The position numbers and the translations under genes are program-made. A stretch of 64,000 nt of DNA from a virus. The DNA lies in IMG/VR virus record IMGVR_UViG_3300023184_000107, positions 1 to 64,000 of that record; one strand, written 5' to 3'. Every line of letters starts with the position of its first letter. Position 1 is the first letter of the stretch. The notes under the pieces were generated by a model. That model saw nothing but the letters and a program-made list of their open reading frames with translations, was not told the origin of the DNA and searched no databases. Positions 29,175 to 35,341 of the stretch are shown piece after piece.

Positions 29175-30179
29175 ATGCACAGTTTTAACTCAAACATACA
29201 TCGTGCAGGTTTTGCCTGTAAAATTCAAGAATCACACGATGTGGCTATTGCTAAATTTGCAGTTAAAACCACAACCATTACCTGGCTTAATGCCCAAACA
29301 CCAGATCGTGTAGTTGCACGACTGTGGGAACTAATGACCAACAATGTTCAGGCACTGCGTGCTCAGATTGAGTATGTGGGCAGCCTGCCAGTCAATCAAC
29401 GTATGTTTAGACTGAGTGGTGACCTATTGCCAGCTTACAGTCATGACCGCTATATGTGGTTTTACTTTGAGCCAGATGTATTACGCTATCTAGAAAGCAA
29501 CCTATCTGAGATTGGAAACCTAGCCCGCAGTCTTGACGTGCGGCTTAGCTTTCATCCAGGTCAGTTTTGCGTAATGGCATCAGATAGTGCTGAAGTAGTA
29601 GAGCGCTCAATCACGGAATTTGAGTATCACTGTGACATTATTCGCTATATGGGATATGGTCGCAGCTTTCAAGACTTTAAATGCAATGTGCATATTGGTG
29701 GCAAGGCTGGGCCTGATGGTATTCGCCGCGCACTTAAACGACTTAGTCGTGAAGCACACAATTGTTTAACCATTGAAAATGCAGAATACAGTTGGGGTAT
29801 AGAGCACAGTATTGAACTCATGTTTGACTGTGCCCTAGTACTAGACATACATCATCACTGGATTGCCAGTGGCGAGTATATCTGTGCCACAGACGATCGT
29901 GTGCGTGCTGTAACTGAAAGCTGGCGAGGTGTGCGTCCTGTTATACACTACAGTGTTAGCAGAGAAAATGTGTTAGTAGACCATGATGCAGATACACTGC
30001 CTGATCTAGCTGCACTTAAAAGTGCTGGATTTACCAGCACTAAACTTCGTGCACACAGCGACTATTACTGGAACTCAGCAGTTAACGAGTGGGCGGCCAG
30101 CTTTAGTGCTGATGCCGACATAATGTGCGAAGCCAAACAAAAAAATCTTGCTGTACAGCAATTTATTAAATTTATCTAA
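29175..30179 (+). CDS. uvsE: UV damage endonuclease
   Basis: 334 residues; TIM-barrel UvdE family. RLSFHPGQFCVMAS near 125-138, NVHIGGKAG near 167, LTIENAEYSWG near 190 and VLDIHHHWIASGE near 218 supply metal ligands of the fold. It nicks DNA 5' of UV photoproducts and other lesions. Follows the trailing stem-loop of tRNA-Tyr; no strong RBS, and a weak -10 (TACAAT) is at 29155. Confidence 0.92.
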   Translation: MHSFNSNIHRAGFACKIQESHDVAIAKFAVKTTTITWLNAQTPDRVVARLWELMTNNVQALRAQIEYVGSLPVNQRMFRLSGDLLPAYSHDRYMWFYFEPDVLRYLESNLSEIGNLARSLDVRLSFHPGQFCVMASDSAEVVERSITEFEYHCDIIRYMGYGRSFQDFKCNVHIGGKAGPDGIRRALKRLSREAHNCLTIENAEYSWGIEHSIELMFDCALVLDIHHHWIASGEYICATDDRVRAVTESWRGVRPVIHYSVSRENVLVDHDADTLPDLAALKSAGFTSTKLRAHSDYYWNSAVNEWAASFSADADIMCEAKQKNLAVQQFIKFI

Positions 30180-30185
30180 CATAAT

Positions 30186-30262
30186 GCCCTGGTGACGGAA
30201 TAGGTATACGTACTGGTCTTAGAAACCAGGTTCTGGGAGTTCAAGTCTCCCCTAGGGCACCA
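30186..30262 (+). tRNA. tRNA-Leu(TAG) with short variable arm
   Basis: Acceptor GCCCTGG/CTAGGGC, loop CTTAGAA in CTGGT/ACCAG, T-arm GGGAG-TTCAAGT-CTCCC, encoded CCA. The D-arm is Leu-like (GACGGAATAGGTATACG). The variable loop is only GTTCT, whereas bacterial Leu tRNAs carry a long arm. Confidence 0.85.
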
Positions 30263-30276
30263 ACCTCTAAAACAAC

Positions 30277-30501
30277 ATGCAATACAGAAACATAATTACC
30301 CAGATTACTGTAGCAGATACTAACACTAATCCGCTGTACGGGGATTGCGTACGAGTCAGTCTACAAGATGACGGAGATGGGCCATTTGTGGTACTTAAAC
30401 AAAGTGGCCTAGATCACGAACATGAAGTTCGCATCATGTTTGATGAATGGCCTAATATCTGTAAGGCTATCTGTGTACTAAAACATCAACAACTAGGTTA
30501 A
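30277..30501 (+). CDS. Hypothetical protein (74 aa)
   Basis: MQYRNIITQITVADTNTNPL, VSLQDDGDGPFVVLKQSG, then MFDEWPNICKAICVLKHQ. Beta then helix layout. No family recognised. Lies 14 bp after tRNA-Leu without a clear promoter, so probably co-transcribed. Confidence 0.55.
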   Translation: MQYRNIITQITVADTNTNPLYGDCVRVSLQDDGDGPFVVLKQSGLDHEHEVRIMFDEWPNICKAICVLKHQQLG

Positions 30502-30558
30502 ACGACCCGGCTATAACTAGGAGACACTATGCGATTGTAATACTACAAGGAGCATAAA

Positions 30559-30867
30559 GTGAGTAGAACACTTAAAGATCGCCCAAGTCATATTAAACAT
30601 GAGGCTTGGGACAAAGACAGAATTCAGGTTGAGGGTTGGTTTAGATATATAAATCTACCAACAACCAGAACTAAAAAGCGCAGAAAAATAGATACTGAGG
30701 AGCACTGGATGAATACGCCCAGCTGGTGGACCAGAATCATGATGAATAAACCTCAAAGACGTAGCGGATCAATTTGGGAACGTAAAGCAGTTAGAACAGA
30801 TATTTTATATCTATTTGACTTAGATACACCCAGTGTAGGCCGTAAACCCCACCAGTACTACTGGTAA
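30559..30867 (+). CDS. Basic conserved phage protein (102 aa)
   Basis: GTG start after AAGGAG. MSRTLKDRPSHIKHEAWDKD, PTTRTKKRRKIDTEEHWMNT and PSWWTRIMMNKPQRRSG, ending RKPHQYYW. The TKKRK..TExHWM.TPS.WTR.MMN.PQRR pattern occurs in small basic proteins of many phages; role unknown. Confidence 0.7.
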   Translation: MSRTLKDRPSHIKHEAWDKDRIQVEGWFRYINLPTTRTKKRRKIDTEEHWMNTPSWWTRIMMNKPQRRSGSIWERKAVRTDILYLFDLDTPSVGRKPHQYYW

Positions 30868-30884
30868 GTTGCATAAATTTACAC

Positions 30885-30913
30885 TTGTGTTTAGTGCCCT
30901 AAAATGTTATAAT
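30885..30913 (+). promoter_or_regulatory. Rightward promoter before tRNA-Pro
   Basis: AAATTTACACTTGTGT, 17-bp spacer, TATAAT; a type example of the phage consensus. Confidence 0.85.
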
Positions 30914-30943
30914 TTATACTTAGCAGCAACAATTGCTGTTAAT

Positions 30944-31019
30944 CTCTGATTCGGTTAGTGGCTATACCACTTCCTTTGGGAGGAAGATTTCGTGTGTTCG
31001 AGTCACACATCAGAGACCA
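30944..31019 (+). tRNA. tRNA-Pro(TGG)
   Basis: Acceptor CTCTGAT/ATCAGAG, loop TTTGGGA in CTTCC/GGAAG, T-arm GTGTG-TTCGAGT-CACAC, encoded CCA. Confidence 0.95.
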
Positions 31020-31037
31020 CTTCAGAAAGGCTAATCT

Positions 31038-31466
31038 ATGTTAGCAGATAATTTAAAAGTGCTGTTAGCATCAAGTCACAGCCTGTACCTAAAAGCCGCA
31101 AATTTTCACTGGAATGTTGAGGGAGCCTATTTTCCACAGTATCATGAATTCTTTGGCAAGTTTTATGCAGATATTTATGCAACTCAAGACCCTATTGCCG
31201 AATATATCCGTGCACTAGATGTTTATGCACCTGGCAGTCTCTCAAGTTTTAGTGAGCTTACCATTATAGAATGTGTTGTGGGTCAGATGCCTGCCCAGGA
31301 ACAATTTGCGCTGCTATTAGCCGACAGTACAAAGTTGCTAGAGTATCTTAATGCTACATTTACTGTAGCTGTTGCTGAAAATCAGCAAGGTATTGCTAAT
31401 TTTATTGCTGAGCGCATTGATGCAATGCAGAAACATAATTGGATGATTCGCAGTATTTTAAAATGA
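31038..31466 (+). CDS. dps: Dps-like ferritin-family protein
   Basis: 142 residues, four-helix bundle. Ferroxidase motif NFHWNVEGAYFPQYHEFFGK with later DPIAEYIRALDVYAPGSL matches Dps. Dps proteins bind iron and DNA and protect against oxidative damage. Placed between tRNA-Pro and tRNA-Ala, on the same transcript as tRNA-Pro. Confidence 0.85.
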   Translation: MLADNLKVLLASSHSLYLKAANFHWNVEGAYFPQYHEFFGKFYADIYATQDPIAEYIRALDVYAPGSLSSFSELTIIECVVGQMPAQEQFALLLADSTKLLEYLNATFTVAVAENQQGIANFIAERIDAMQKHNWMIRSILK

Positions 31467-31471
31467 TATTT

Positions 31472-31547
31472 GGGGGATTGGTATACTTGGCTAACACATC
31501 TGCTTTGCAAGCAGAAGCAAACGGTTCGAATCCGTTATTCTCCACCA
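31472..31547 (+). tRNA. tRNA-Ala(TGC)
   Basis: Acceptor GGGGGAT/ATTCTCC with the G3-U70 pair required for alanine, loop TTTGCAA in TCTGC/GCAGA, encoded CCA. Confidence 0.95.
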
Positions 31548-31625
31548 AATAATAAGGGTTCTTATGATGCATAAATTTAATTTGACTATTCTACAAACAT
31601 AAGATACCCTTATTCCCTAACACAC

Positions 31626-31649
31626 TAGGGCTTCGGCCCTATTTTTTTT
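31626..31649 (+). terminator. Strong terminator
   Basis: TAGGGC-TTCG-GCCCTA stem with tetraloop, followed by eight T. Confidence 0.95.
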
Positions 31650-31772
31650 ATGATAGAATTTACACCAATTGGTGGTATTCCAGTTGATGGAGTACCAGTA
31701 GTAATCCCTTTTAGCAACTGGCTTGAAGCCGCTAATTGGCCACAGTACACAGATCAGCCGCGAAAAATATAA
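31650..31772 (+). CDS. Possible 40-residue ORF
   Basis: Starts MIEFTPIGGIPVDGVPVVIP at the end of the terminator T-run; no RBS. Composition is protein-like, but expression is doubtful. Confidence 0.3.
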   Translation: MIEFTPIGGIPVDGVPVVIPFSNWLEAANWPQYTDQPRKI

Positions 31773-31773
31773 C

Positions 31774-31802
31774 TTGAAGTTATTGTTTAAACCAGTTATA
31801 AT
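31774..31802 (+). promoter_or_regulatory. Rightward promoter
   Basis: ACTTGAAG, 17-bp spacer, TATAAT. Confidence 0.8.
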
Positions 31803-31823
31803 TATTTTTTAAAGACACAAATC

Positions 31824-32006
31824 ATGAAAATTTGGGAAGCAATTCAGATGCTAGAGCAAATGGATCAAACTAAGGAATGTACTGTAACATTTGGTGCAGA
31901 CAAAATAGCAAAAGTACCACACGTACCACATCGTGAGTGGGTTATCAATCGCGCTGATTGGCTTAATCGTACTCATGGTATGGAAGAAGGACAACAGGTT
32001 CACTAA
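31824..32006 (+). CDS. Hypothetical protein (60 aa)
   Basis: MKIWEAIQMLEQMDQTKECT, then HREWVINRADWLNRTHGMEE. Helix at the N-terminus, strand, helix. Small proteins of this pattern are frequent in phages; unknown role. First gene of a transcript leading into tRNA-Lys. Confidence 0.6.
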   Translation: MKIWEAIQMLEQMDQTKECTVTFGADKIAKVPHVPHREWVINRADWLNRTHGMEEGQQVH

Positions 32007-32028
32007 TGAAAACACGAAAACCTAACAT

Positions 32029-32105
32029 GGATGTATAGCTCAGCGGCTAGCAGCAACCGGCTTTTAACCGGTAGGTCCTGGGTTCAAATCCCAGTGCATC
32101 CACCA
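32029..32105 (+). tRNA. tRNA-Lys(TTT)
   Basis: Acceptor GGATGTA/TGCATCC, loop CTTTTAA in ACCGG/CCGGT, T-arm CTGGG-TTCAAAT-CCCAG, encoded CCA that is also the first triplet of the next stem. Confidence 0.95.
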
Positions 32106-32220
32106 TAGATAAACACATTTAACGGTAAAACAGGATACCTAGCAACTGCATGCAGGGGCTATCCCAAAGAAGTAGGTTACTACCACCGTAAAGCTAGGAA
32201 AATAGTGTGTTTTTCTATGG
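32103..32220 (+). ncRNA. CCA-sequestering stem-loop after tRNA-Lys
   Basis: CCATAGATAAACACA (32103-32117) pairs with TGTGTTTTTCTATGG (32206-32220), 14 of 15 with a T-T mismatch at position 8. Inside, ACGGT/ACCGT and CCTAGC/GCTAGG can pair in an interleaved (pseudoknot) order. Ends 6 bp before tRNA-Gln. Shares closing-stem design with 33477-33557. Confidence 0.7.
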
Positions 32221-32226
32221 TTATAC

Positions 32227-32302
32227 TGCCGAGTCGTCAAGCGGTTAAGACCCTGGATTTTGATTCCAGTATGCGTAGGTTCGAATCCTACTTCGGCTGC
32301 CA
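32227..32302 (+). tRNA. tRNA-Gln(TTG)
   Basis: Stem TGCCGAG/TTCGGCT with an unpaired 1-72, loop TTTTGAT in CTGGA/TCCAG, discriminator G, encoded CCA. Confidence 0.93.
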
Positions 32303-32310
32303 GGATATAT

Positions 32311-32386
32311 TCCTCAGTAGCACAGCGGTAGTTGCACTTGACTGTTAATCAAGTTGTCCGTGGTTCGATCCCACGCTGAGGAGCCA
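32311..32386 (+). tRNA. tRNA-Asn(GTT)
   Basis: Acceptor TCCTCAG/CTGAGGA, loop CTGTTAA in CTTGA/TCAAG, discriminator G, encoded CCA. Confidence 0.95.
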
Positions 32387-32706
32387 GATCTAGTAATTTT
32401 AGACACGATCGTACCATTGTTCGAATCAATGGCAGTTATACGATCACACAGGTAAGCTAGCCTGCATAAACAACCCCATCGTTAATGAGTGGTTTATGAA
32501 ATTAGTATAGATAGCTTCTAGTGCACTAGACGCAATCTATCACAGTTATGAACATTAACTACATTTGTAACTGTGAAAAATAGTAGGTAAATAGGTGGCT
32601 GCTTAGTGGCCGTGATTCCTGAAGGCGTTAACAGCGCTACTACTAAAATGCCTACCAATATTAGTCGGATAGCCAGTTCCGAAAGCAAGGCAGCTTTAAA
32701 CCCTAG
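32387..32706 (+). ncRNA. Non-coding structured spacer
   Basis: 320 bp without a credible ORF. It holds a T-arm-like hairpin (CCATTG-TTCGAAT-CAATGG) nested in GATCGTA/TACGATC, hairpins CAGG/CCTG, CACAGTTA/TAACTGTG and TAGTAG/CTACTA, and palindromes CTAGTGCACTAG and AAACCCTAGGGTTT. Possibly transcribed RNA of unknown role and remnants of tRNA genes. Confidence 0.5.
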
Positions 32707-32757
32707 GGTTTAGATAAACATATAGTAACAGTATGCTTATCTAAACCTTTTATTTTT
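32707..32757 (+). terminator. Terminator-like hairpin before tRNA-Ser(GCT)
   Basis: GGTTTAGATAAACATA pairs with TATGCTTATCTAAACC, then TTTTATTTTTT. It ends one base before the tRNA gene, so it could terminate or act as a processing signal. Confidence 0.7.
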
Positions 32758-32758
32758 T

Positions 32759-32845
32759 GGAAGATGTGCCGCAAGGTGCGGCAAGGGCTTGCTAAGCCCT
32801 CGTTTAGAAATAGGCTGATTGGTTCGATTCCAATATCTTCCGCCA
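32759..32845 (+). tRNA. tRNA-Ser(GCT)
   Basis: Acceptor GGAAGAT/ATCTTCC, loop TTGCTAA in AGGGC/GCCCT, long variable arm, discriminator G, encoded CCA. Confidence 0.95.
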
Positions 32846-32850
32846 GTTAT

Positions 32851-32925
32851 TGCCTTGTAGCTCAGAGGAAGAGCAATCGCTTGATAAGCGATAGGCCGAC
32901 ATTTCAAAATTGTCCGAGGCAACCA
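32851..32925 (+). tRNA. tRNA-Ile(GAT)
   Basis: Acceptor TGCCTTG/CGAGGCA, loop TTGATAA in ATCGC/GCGAT, T-loop TTCAAAA, encoded CCA. Confidence 0.93.
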
Positions 32926-32931
32926 GTTAGC

Positions 32932-33007
32932 GTATCCTTAGCTCAATTGGCAGAGCGCTGGTCTCCAAAACCAGAGGTTCGCGGTTCGAGTCCGTGAGGG
33001 TATGCCA
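32932..33007 (+). tRNA. tRNA-Trp(CCA)
   Basis: Acceptor GTATCCT/AGGGTAT, loop CTCCAAA in CTGGT/ACCAG, T-loop TTCGAGT, discriminator G, encoded CCA. Confidence 0.94.
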
Positions 33008-33029
33008 GAATTCTTTACCAAGGAAAAAA

Positions 33030-33254
33030 ATGAATAGATACGTAGTAGCATACAGCTATCCTAATGATAGTGAAATCTTTCAACAAGAGATACACTCAAC
33101 ATCTAAGAGAGACGCAGCCTTAAAGTATCTTAGCGAATTTCAAGATATAGTTTTTGAGGAAAACCAACTATTAGACATGGAAGATTTTGATCTGTTAGCT
33201 GAACATTGCTGGGATTACTTAGAGGTCAGTATTTCAGTTTTACAGATAGATTAA
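33030..33254 (+). CDS. Hypothetical protein (74 aa)
   Basis: ATG 33030 after AAGGA (MNRYVVAYSYPNDSEIFQQE). Acidic C-terminal half. Stop is immediately followed by the initiator-like tRNA. The fold looks like a beta hairpin followed by helix, as in several phage host-takeover proteins; unknown. Confidence 0.6.
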   Translation: MNRYVVAYSYPNDSEIFQQEIHSTSKRDAALKYLSEFQDIVFEENQLLDMEDFDLLAEHCWDYLEVSISVLQID

Positions 33255-33328
33255 CGCGGGTAGGGAGCTCACCACACCGGTCTCATAAGCCAGGTGCATC
33301 GGCAGTTCGAATCTGTCACCCGCAACCA
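33255..33328 (+). tRNA. tRNA-Met(CAT), initiator-like
   Basis: Acceptor CGCGGGT/ACCCGCA leaves C1 opposite A72, the hallmark of bacterial initiator tRNA, and the ends match E. coli tRNA-fMet (CGCGGG ... CCCGCAACCA). Loop CTCATAA. The anticodon stem (CCGGT/GCCAG) has two of the three G-C pairs typical of initiators. Confidence 0.88.
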
Positions 33329-33387
33329 CTAATCGGTATGGGCCCTAACAGGCATCAACACATACTCCGCATAATCGTAAGCGGTTT

Positions 33388-33479
33388 GGAAAGTAATGCA
33401 GCGGGGTTGGTCCTGCGACTGGCCTTGAAAACCAGGTTCTCTTAACCGGGATGGGGTTCGACTCCTCTGCTTTCCGCCA
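33388..33479 (+). tRNA. tRNA-Ser(TGA)
   Basis: Acceptor GGAAAGT/GCTTTCC, loop CTTGAAA in CTGGC/ACCAG, long variable arm, discriminator G, encoded CCA. Confidence 0.93.
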
Positions 33480-33557
33480 TAGGTAAACATATTGTCTACT
33501 GGTAAATGAGATAATAATGCTCATAATAAAAGTTCCAAACAGTATGTTTTCTTATGG
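33477..33557 (+). ncRNA. CCA-sequestering stem-loop after tRNA-Ser(TGA)
   Basis: CCATAGGTAAACATA (33477-33491) pairs with TATGTTTTCTTATGG (33543-33557): 13 Watson-Crick pairs, one G-T and the same T-T mismatch at position 8 as the element at 32103. Base changes at positions 7 and 14 are compensated between the two. ATGAG/CTCAT hairpin inside. Directly precedes the tmRNA acceptor piece. Confidence 0.7.
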
Positions 33558-33908
33558 TTGTATGAAATAAACAGAAAAGTGTCTTGGACGGGGGTGCGAA
33601 TCCCCCCAGGTCCACCATAAGCATATTAGATACATCGGTGTTATTTAACGGCATCGGTCACTGAGAACTAGTATGTTTCTGATGGGCCTGCATAGTTTCG
33701 ACAGGGCAACAAGTAAACAAGTGGACAGCCCGGCAAAGTAGAAGCCGTTAGGATTAGGGTGACTTTAGTCGCTATACCCATAGTATAGAAAGACGCAGCC
33801 TAGTTGTAGACACAAAAAAAGTAAACGCAAACGACACACAGTTCGCATTAGCTGCCTAAACTCAGCTTAGGGTTTGCCAGGTTCCTCGTAACAGAATACC
33901 TGGCCCGA
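33558..33908 (+). ncRNA. ssrA: Circularly permuted two-piece tmRNA
   Basis: The 3' (acceptor) piece comes first: TTGGAC, T-arm GGGGG-TGCGAAT-CCCCC (33590-33606), CAGGTCC (33607-33613), A, CCA (33615-33617). A 66-nt intervening segment follows, then the 5' (coding) piece from 33684: GGGCCTG, D-loop-like TTTCGACAGGG, a pseudoknot-like region, an A-run, and the tag frame. GGGCCTG pairs fully with CAGGTCC and gives the G3-U70 alanine identity pair. Tag codons 33827-33859 read ANDTQFALAA then TAA, the stop lying in the loop of AGCTG/CAGCT as in E. coli. Piece ends at 33558 and 33908 are estimates. Confidence 0.88.
33618..33683 (+). other. Intervening segment of the permuted tmRNA
   Basis: Segment between mature 3' CCA and mature 5' end, expected to be removed during processing. 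Its flanks pair (CCATAAG ... CTGATGG, with CATA/TATG further in), bringing the two cleavage sites together. Contains the repeated CATCGGT. Confidence 0.75.
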
Positions 33909-33914
33909 TTTTAT

Positions 33915-33988
33915 CTGGGATTGTCAGAGTGTCTATGTAGTAGGCTGCAACCCTTCTTAGGTTGGTTAAAATCCAACATCCCAGTCCA
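33915..33988 (+). tRNA. tRNA-Cys(GCA)
   Basis: Acceptor CTGGGAT/ATCCCAG, loop CTGCAAC, T-arm GTTGG-TTAAAAT-CCAAC, discriminator U73 (cysteine identity) and encoded CCA. The weak D-arm with TATGTAG matches E. coli tRNA-Cys. Confidence 0.88.
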
Positions 33989-34007
33989 TACTTTACAGGA
34001 GATTTCT

Positions 34008-34169
34008 ATGTTTACACCAAAACCACAACCACTGCCAGCTACCGCGCCAAACCCGGATACAGAAACACCTACTGGAAGACAGCTAGATAACAGCCCTATT
34101 CCAGGTATTCCCGCCGCTTACGATAACATTAATCTAAACAATGGTGCAGGCAATCCCAATCATGGTTAA
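34008..34169 (+). CDS. Pro-rich hypothetical protein (53 aa)
   Basis: ATG 34008 after CAGGAGA (MFTPKPQPLPATAPNPDTET). Low complexity, Pro/Asn/Thr-rich, probably disordered. Overlaps the next small ORF. Confidence 0.5.
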   Translation: MFTPKPQPLPATAPNPDTETPTGRQLDNSPIPGIPAAYDNINLNNGAGNPNHG

Positions 34170-34290
34170 GCCAGTAGTGGCTCCAGTATACGTAGGTAAA
34201 CCTACTCCACTTGTACCACCGCCAATTCCTGACACCTCTAGGTATCCTCCAAAAACACCGGTAGTGGTTGACACTACCAGTAACGTATAA
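34162..34290 (+). CDS. Pro/Val-rich small protein (42 aa)
   Basis: MVKPVVAPVYVGKPTPLVPP; overlaps the previous ORF by 8 bp and ends 3 bp before the ClpP-like gene, consistent with an operon. Unknown function. Confidence 0.4.
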   Translation: MVKPVVAPVYVGKPTPLVPPPIPDTSRYPPKTPVVVDTTSNV

Positions 34291-34293
34291 AAT

Positions 34294-34866
34294 ATGGAAA
34301 AAGAAGATATTGAGTTTACAAGTACTAATGGCAGGGTTACTCCTAAAATTACTGCCAGATCTTTTGAATTCTATATCTCTGGATATATCAAGAGTCCTGA
34401 AGAATATACTGATTGGTTTGACACAATCCGTCACTGCACAGAAGATGACACAGTTAAAATCTATATCAATAGTTTTGGTGGGGATATGTTTACTGGTATT
34501 CAGTTTATGCGTGTCTTGGCAGAAACTAAGGCATTAGTAATATGTTCGGTAGAAGGCGCTTGTATGAGTGCTGCTACCATGATCTTTCTGTGTGCAGATC
34601 GCTTTGAGGTAACACCACATAGTATGTTTATGTTCCACAACTATAGTGGCGGAACATATGGCAAAGGTGGAGAAATGTTTGGACAAATTCAGCATGAGCG
34701 AAAGTGGTCTGAACAGCTACTAAATGAAATTTACGAAGACTTTTTAACTAAATCAGAGATTAAGAGTCTGCTAGACAACAAAGATATGTGGATGGATGTT
34801 GATGAAGTTATCCTAAGAATGGAAGAACGCGACAAACTATCTAAAGAAAAACAACCAGTAGAGTAG
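34294..34866 (+). CDS. clpP: ClpP-like serine protease
   Basis: 190 residues, ClpP/crotonase fold. FYISGYIKSPEEYTDWFDTI, INSFGGDMFTGIQFMRV (oxyanion-type GG), GACMSAATMIFLCADRF with the nucleophile Ser, and MFMFHNYSGG with the His. The Asp of the triad is less certain (DKDMWMDVDE region). ClpP degrades tmRNA-tagged proteins in bacteria, so its position next to a tmRNA is suggestive. Its last codons overlap tRNA-Met at 34857. Confidence 0.85.
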   Translation: MEKEDIEFTSTNGRVTPKITARSFEFYISGYIKSPEEYTDWFDTIRHCTEDDTVKIYINSFGGDMFTGIQFMRVLAETKALVICSVEGACMSAATMIFLCADRFEVTPHSMFMFHNYSGGTYGKGGEMFGQIQHERKWSEQLLNEIYEDFLTKSEIKSLLDNKDMWMDVDEVILRMEERDKLSKEKQPVE

Positions 34867-34928
34867 CCTAACGGTCAGGCAGCAGCTTCATACGCTGTTA
34901 TAAGTGTGTTCGACTCACACCTTTACTA
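34857..34928 (+). tRNA. tRNA-Met or Ile2 (CAT)
   Basis: Acceptor AGTAGAG/CTTTACT, loop TTCATAC in GCAGC/GCTGT, T-arm GTGTG-TTCGACT-CACAC. CCA not encoded (CCC follows). The 5' end overlaps the last 10 bp of the ClpP-like gene. Elongator Met or lysidine-modified Ile cannot be decided. Confidence 0.85.
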
Positions 34929-34932
34929 CCCT

Positions 34933-35007
34933 CTCTCCTTAGTACAATGGATAGTACACGTGGCTACGAACCACGAAATGTGTGTTCGATTCATGCAGGA
35001 GAGGCCA
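34933..35007 (+). tRNA. tRNA-Arg(ACG)
   Basis: Acceptor CTCTCCT/AGGAGAG, loop CTACGAA in CGTGG/CCACG, discriminator G, encoded CCA. A34 would be read as inosine by the host deaminase. Confidence 0.93.
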
Positions 35008-35030
35008 TATATAAGTAGTAGTATTTATAT

Positions 35031-35327
35031 ATGGCTAAATCATTTTTAAAACTAAAAGACCCTAAGCTGGGCATGCTTGATAAGATCACATTTGGTAAAC
35101 TGCAGGATTGCAGAGTATGTGATGTTATTGAAGATCACTACAATTATCTTATCTGGGCAGAGCAGCAGGGATATGTAAAGTTTCAGCAGACGGTAATTGA
35201 CGCAATTCAGGAGCATGCCGGATTTGAACACAGTCAGCCAGCGCTAGAGATAGACGAAGTTGACGTACACCTGAAAAAACAAATTTTTGGCAGCTATGTG
35301 TTACATGAAGATGACGTTCCTTTTTAA
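35031..35327 (+). CDS. Hypothetical protein, ExoX-C/DUF3820-like
   Basis: 98 residues. KLGMLDKITFGKLQDCRVCD then YNYLIWAEQQG follows the mxFGKYKGkxxxDVxxxxPxYLxWxxxxG pattern of the small domain found C-terminal in ExoX-like exonucleases. An exact GACCCTAAGCTG (35058) encodes part of DPKLG. Function unknown. Confidence 0.6.
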   Translation: MAKSFLKLKDPKLGMLDKITFGKLQDCRVCDVIEDHYNYLIWAEQQGYVKFQQTVIDAIQEHAGFEHSQPALEIDEVDVHLKKQIFGSYVLHEDDVPF

Positions 35328-35341
35328 CTAAACCTAGCTAC

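Noticed and set aside
33206-33445. ORF of 79 residues
   Set aside because: Runs through tRNA-Met and tRNA-Ser genes.
33684-33908. Linear (one-piece) tmRNA ending at 33908
   Set aside because: GGGCC can pair with GGCCC at 33902-33906, but no T-arm precedes it and G3-U70 is lost. The upstream half at 33590-33617 gives a perfect acceptor and T-arm, so the permuted form is preferred.
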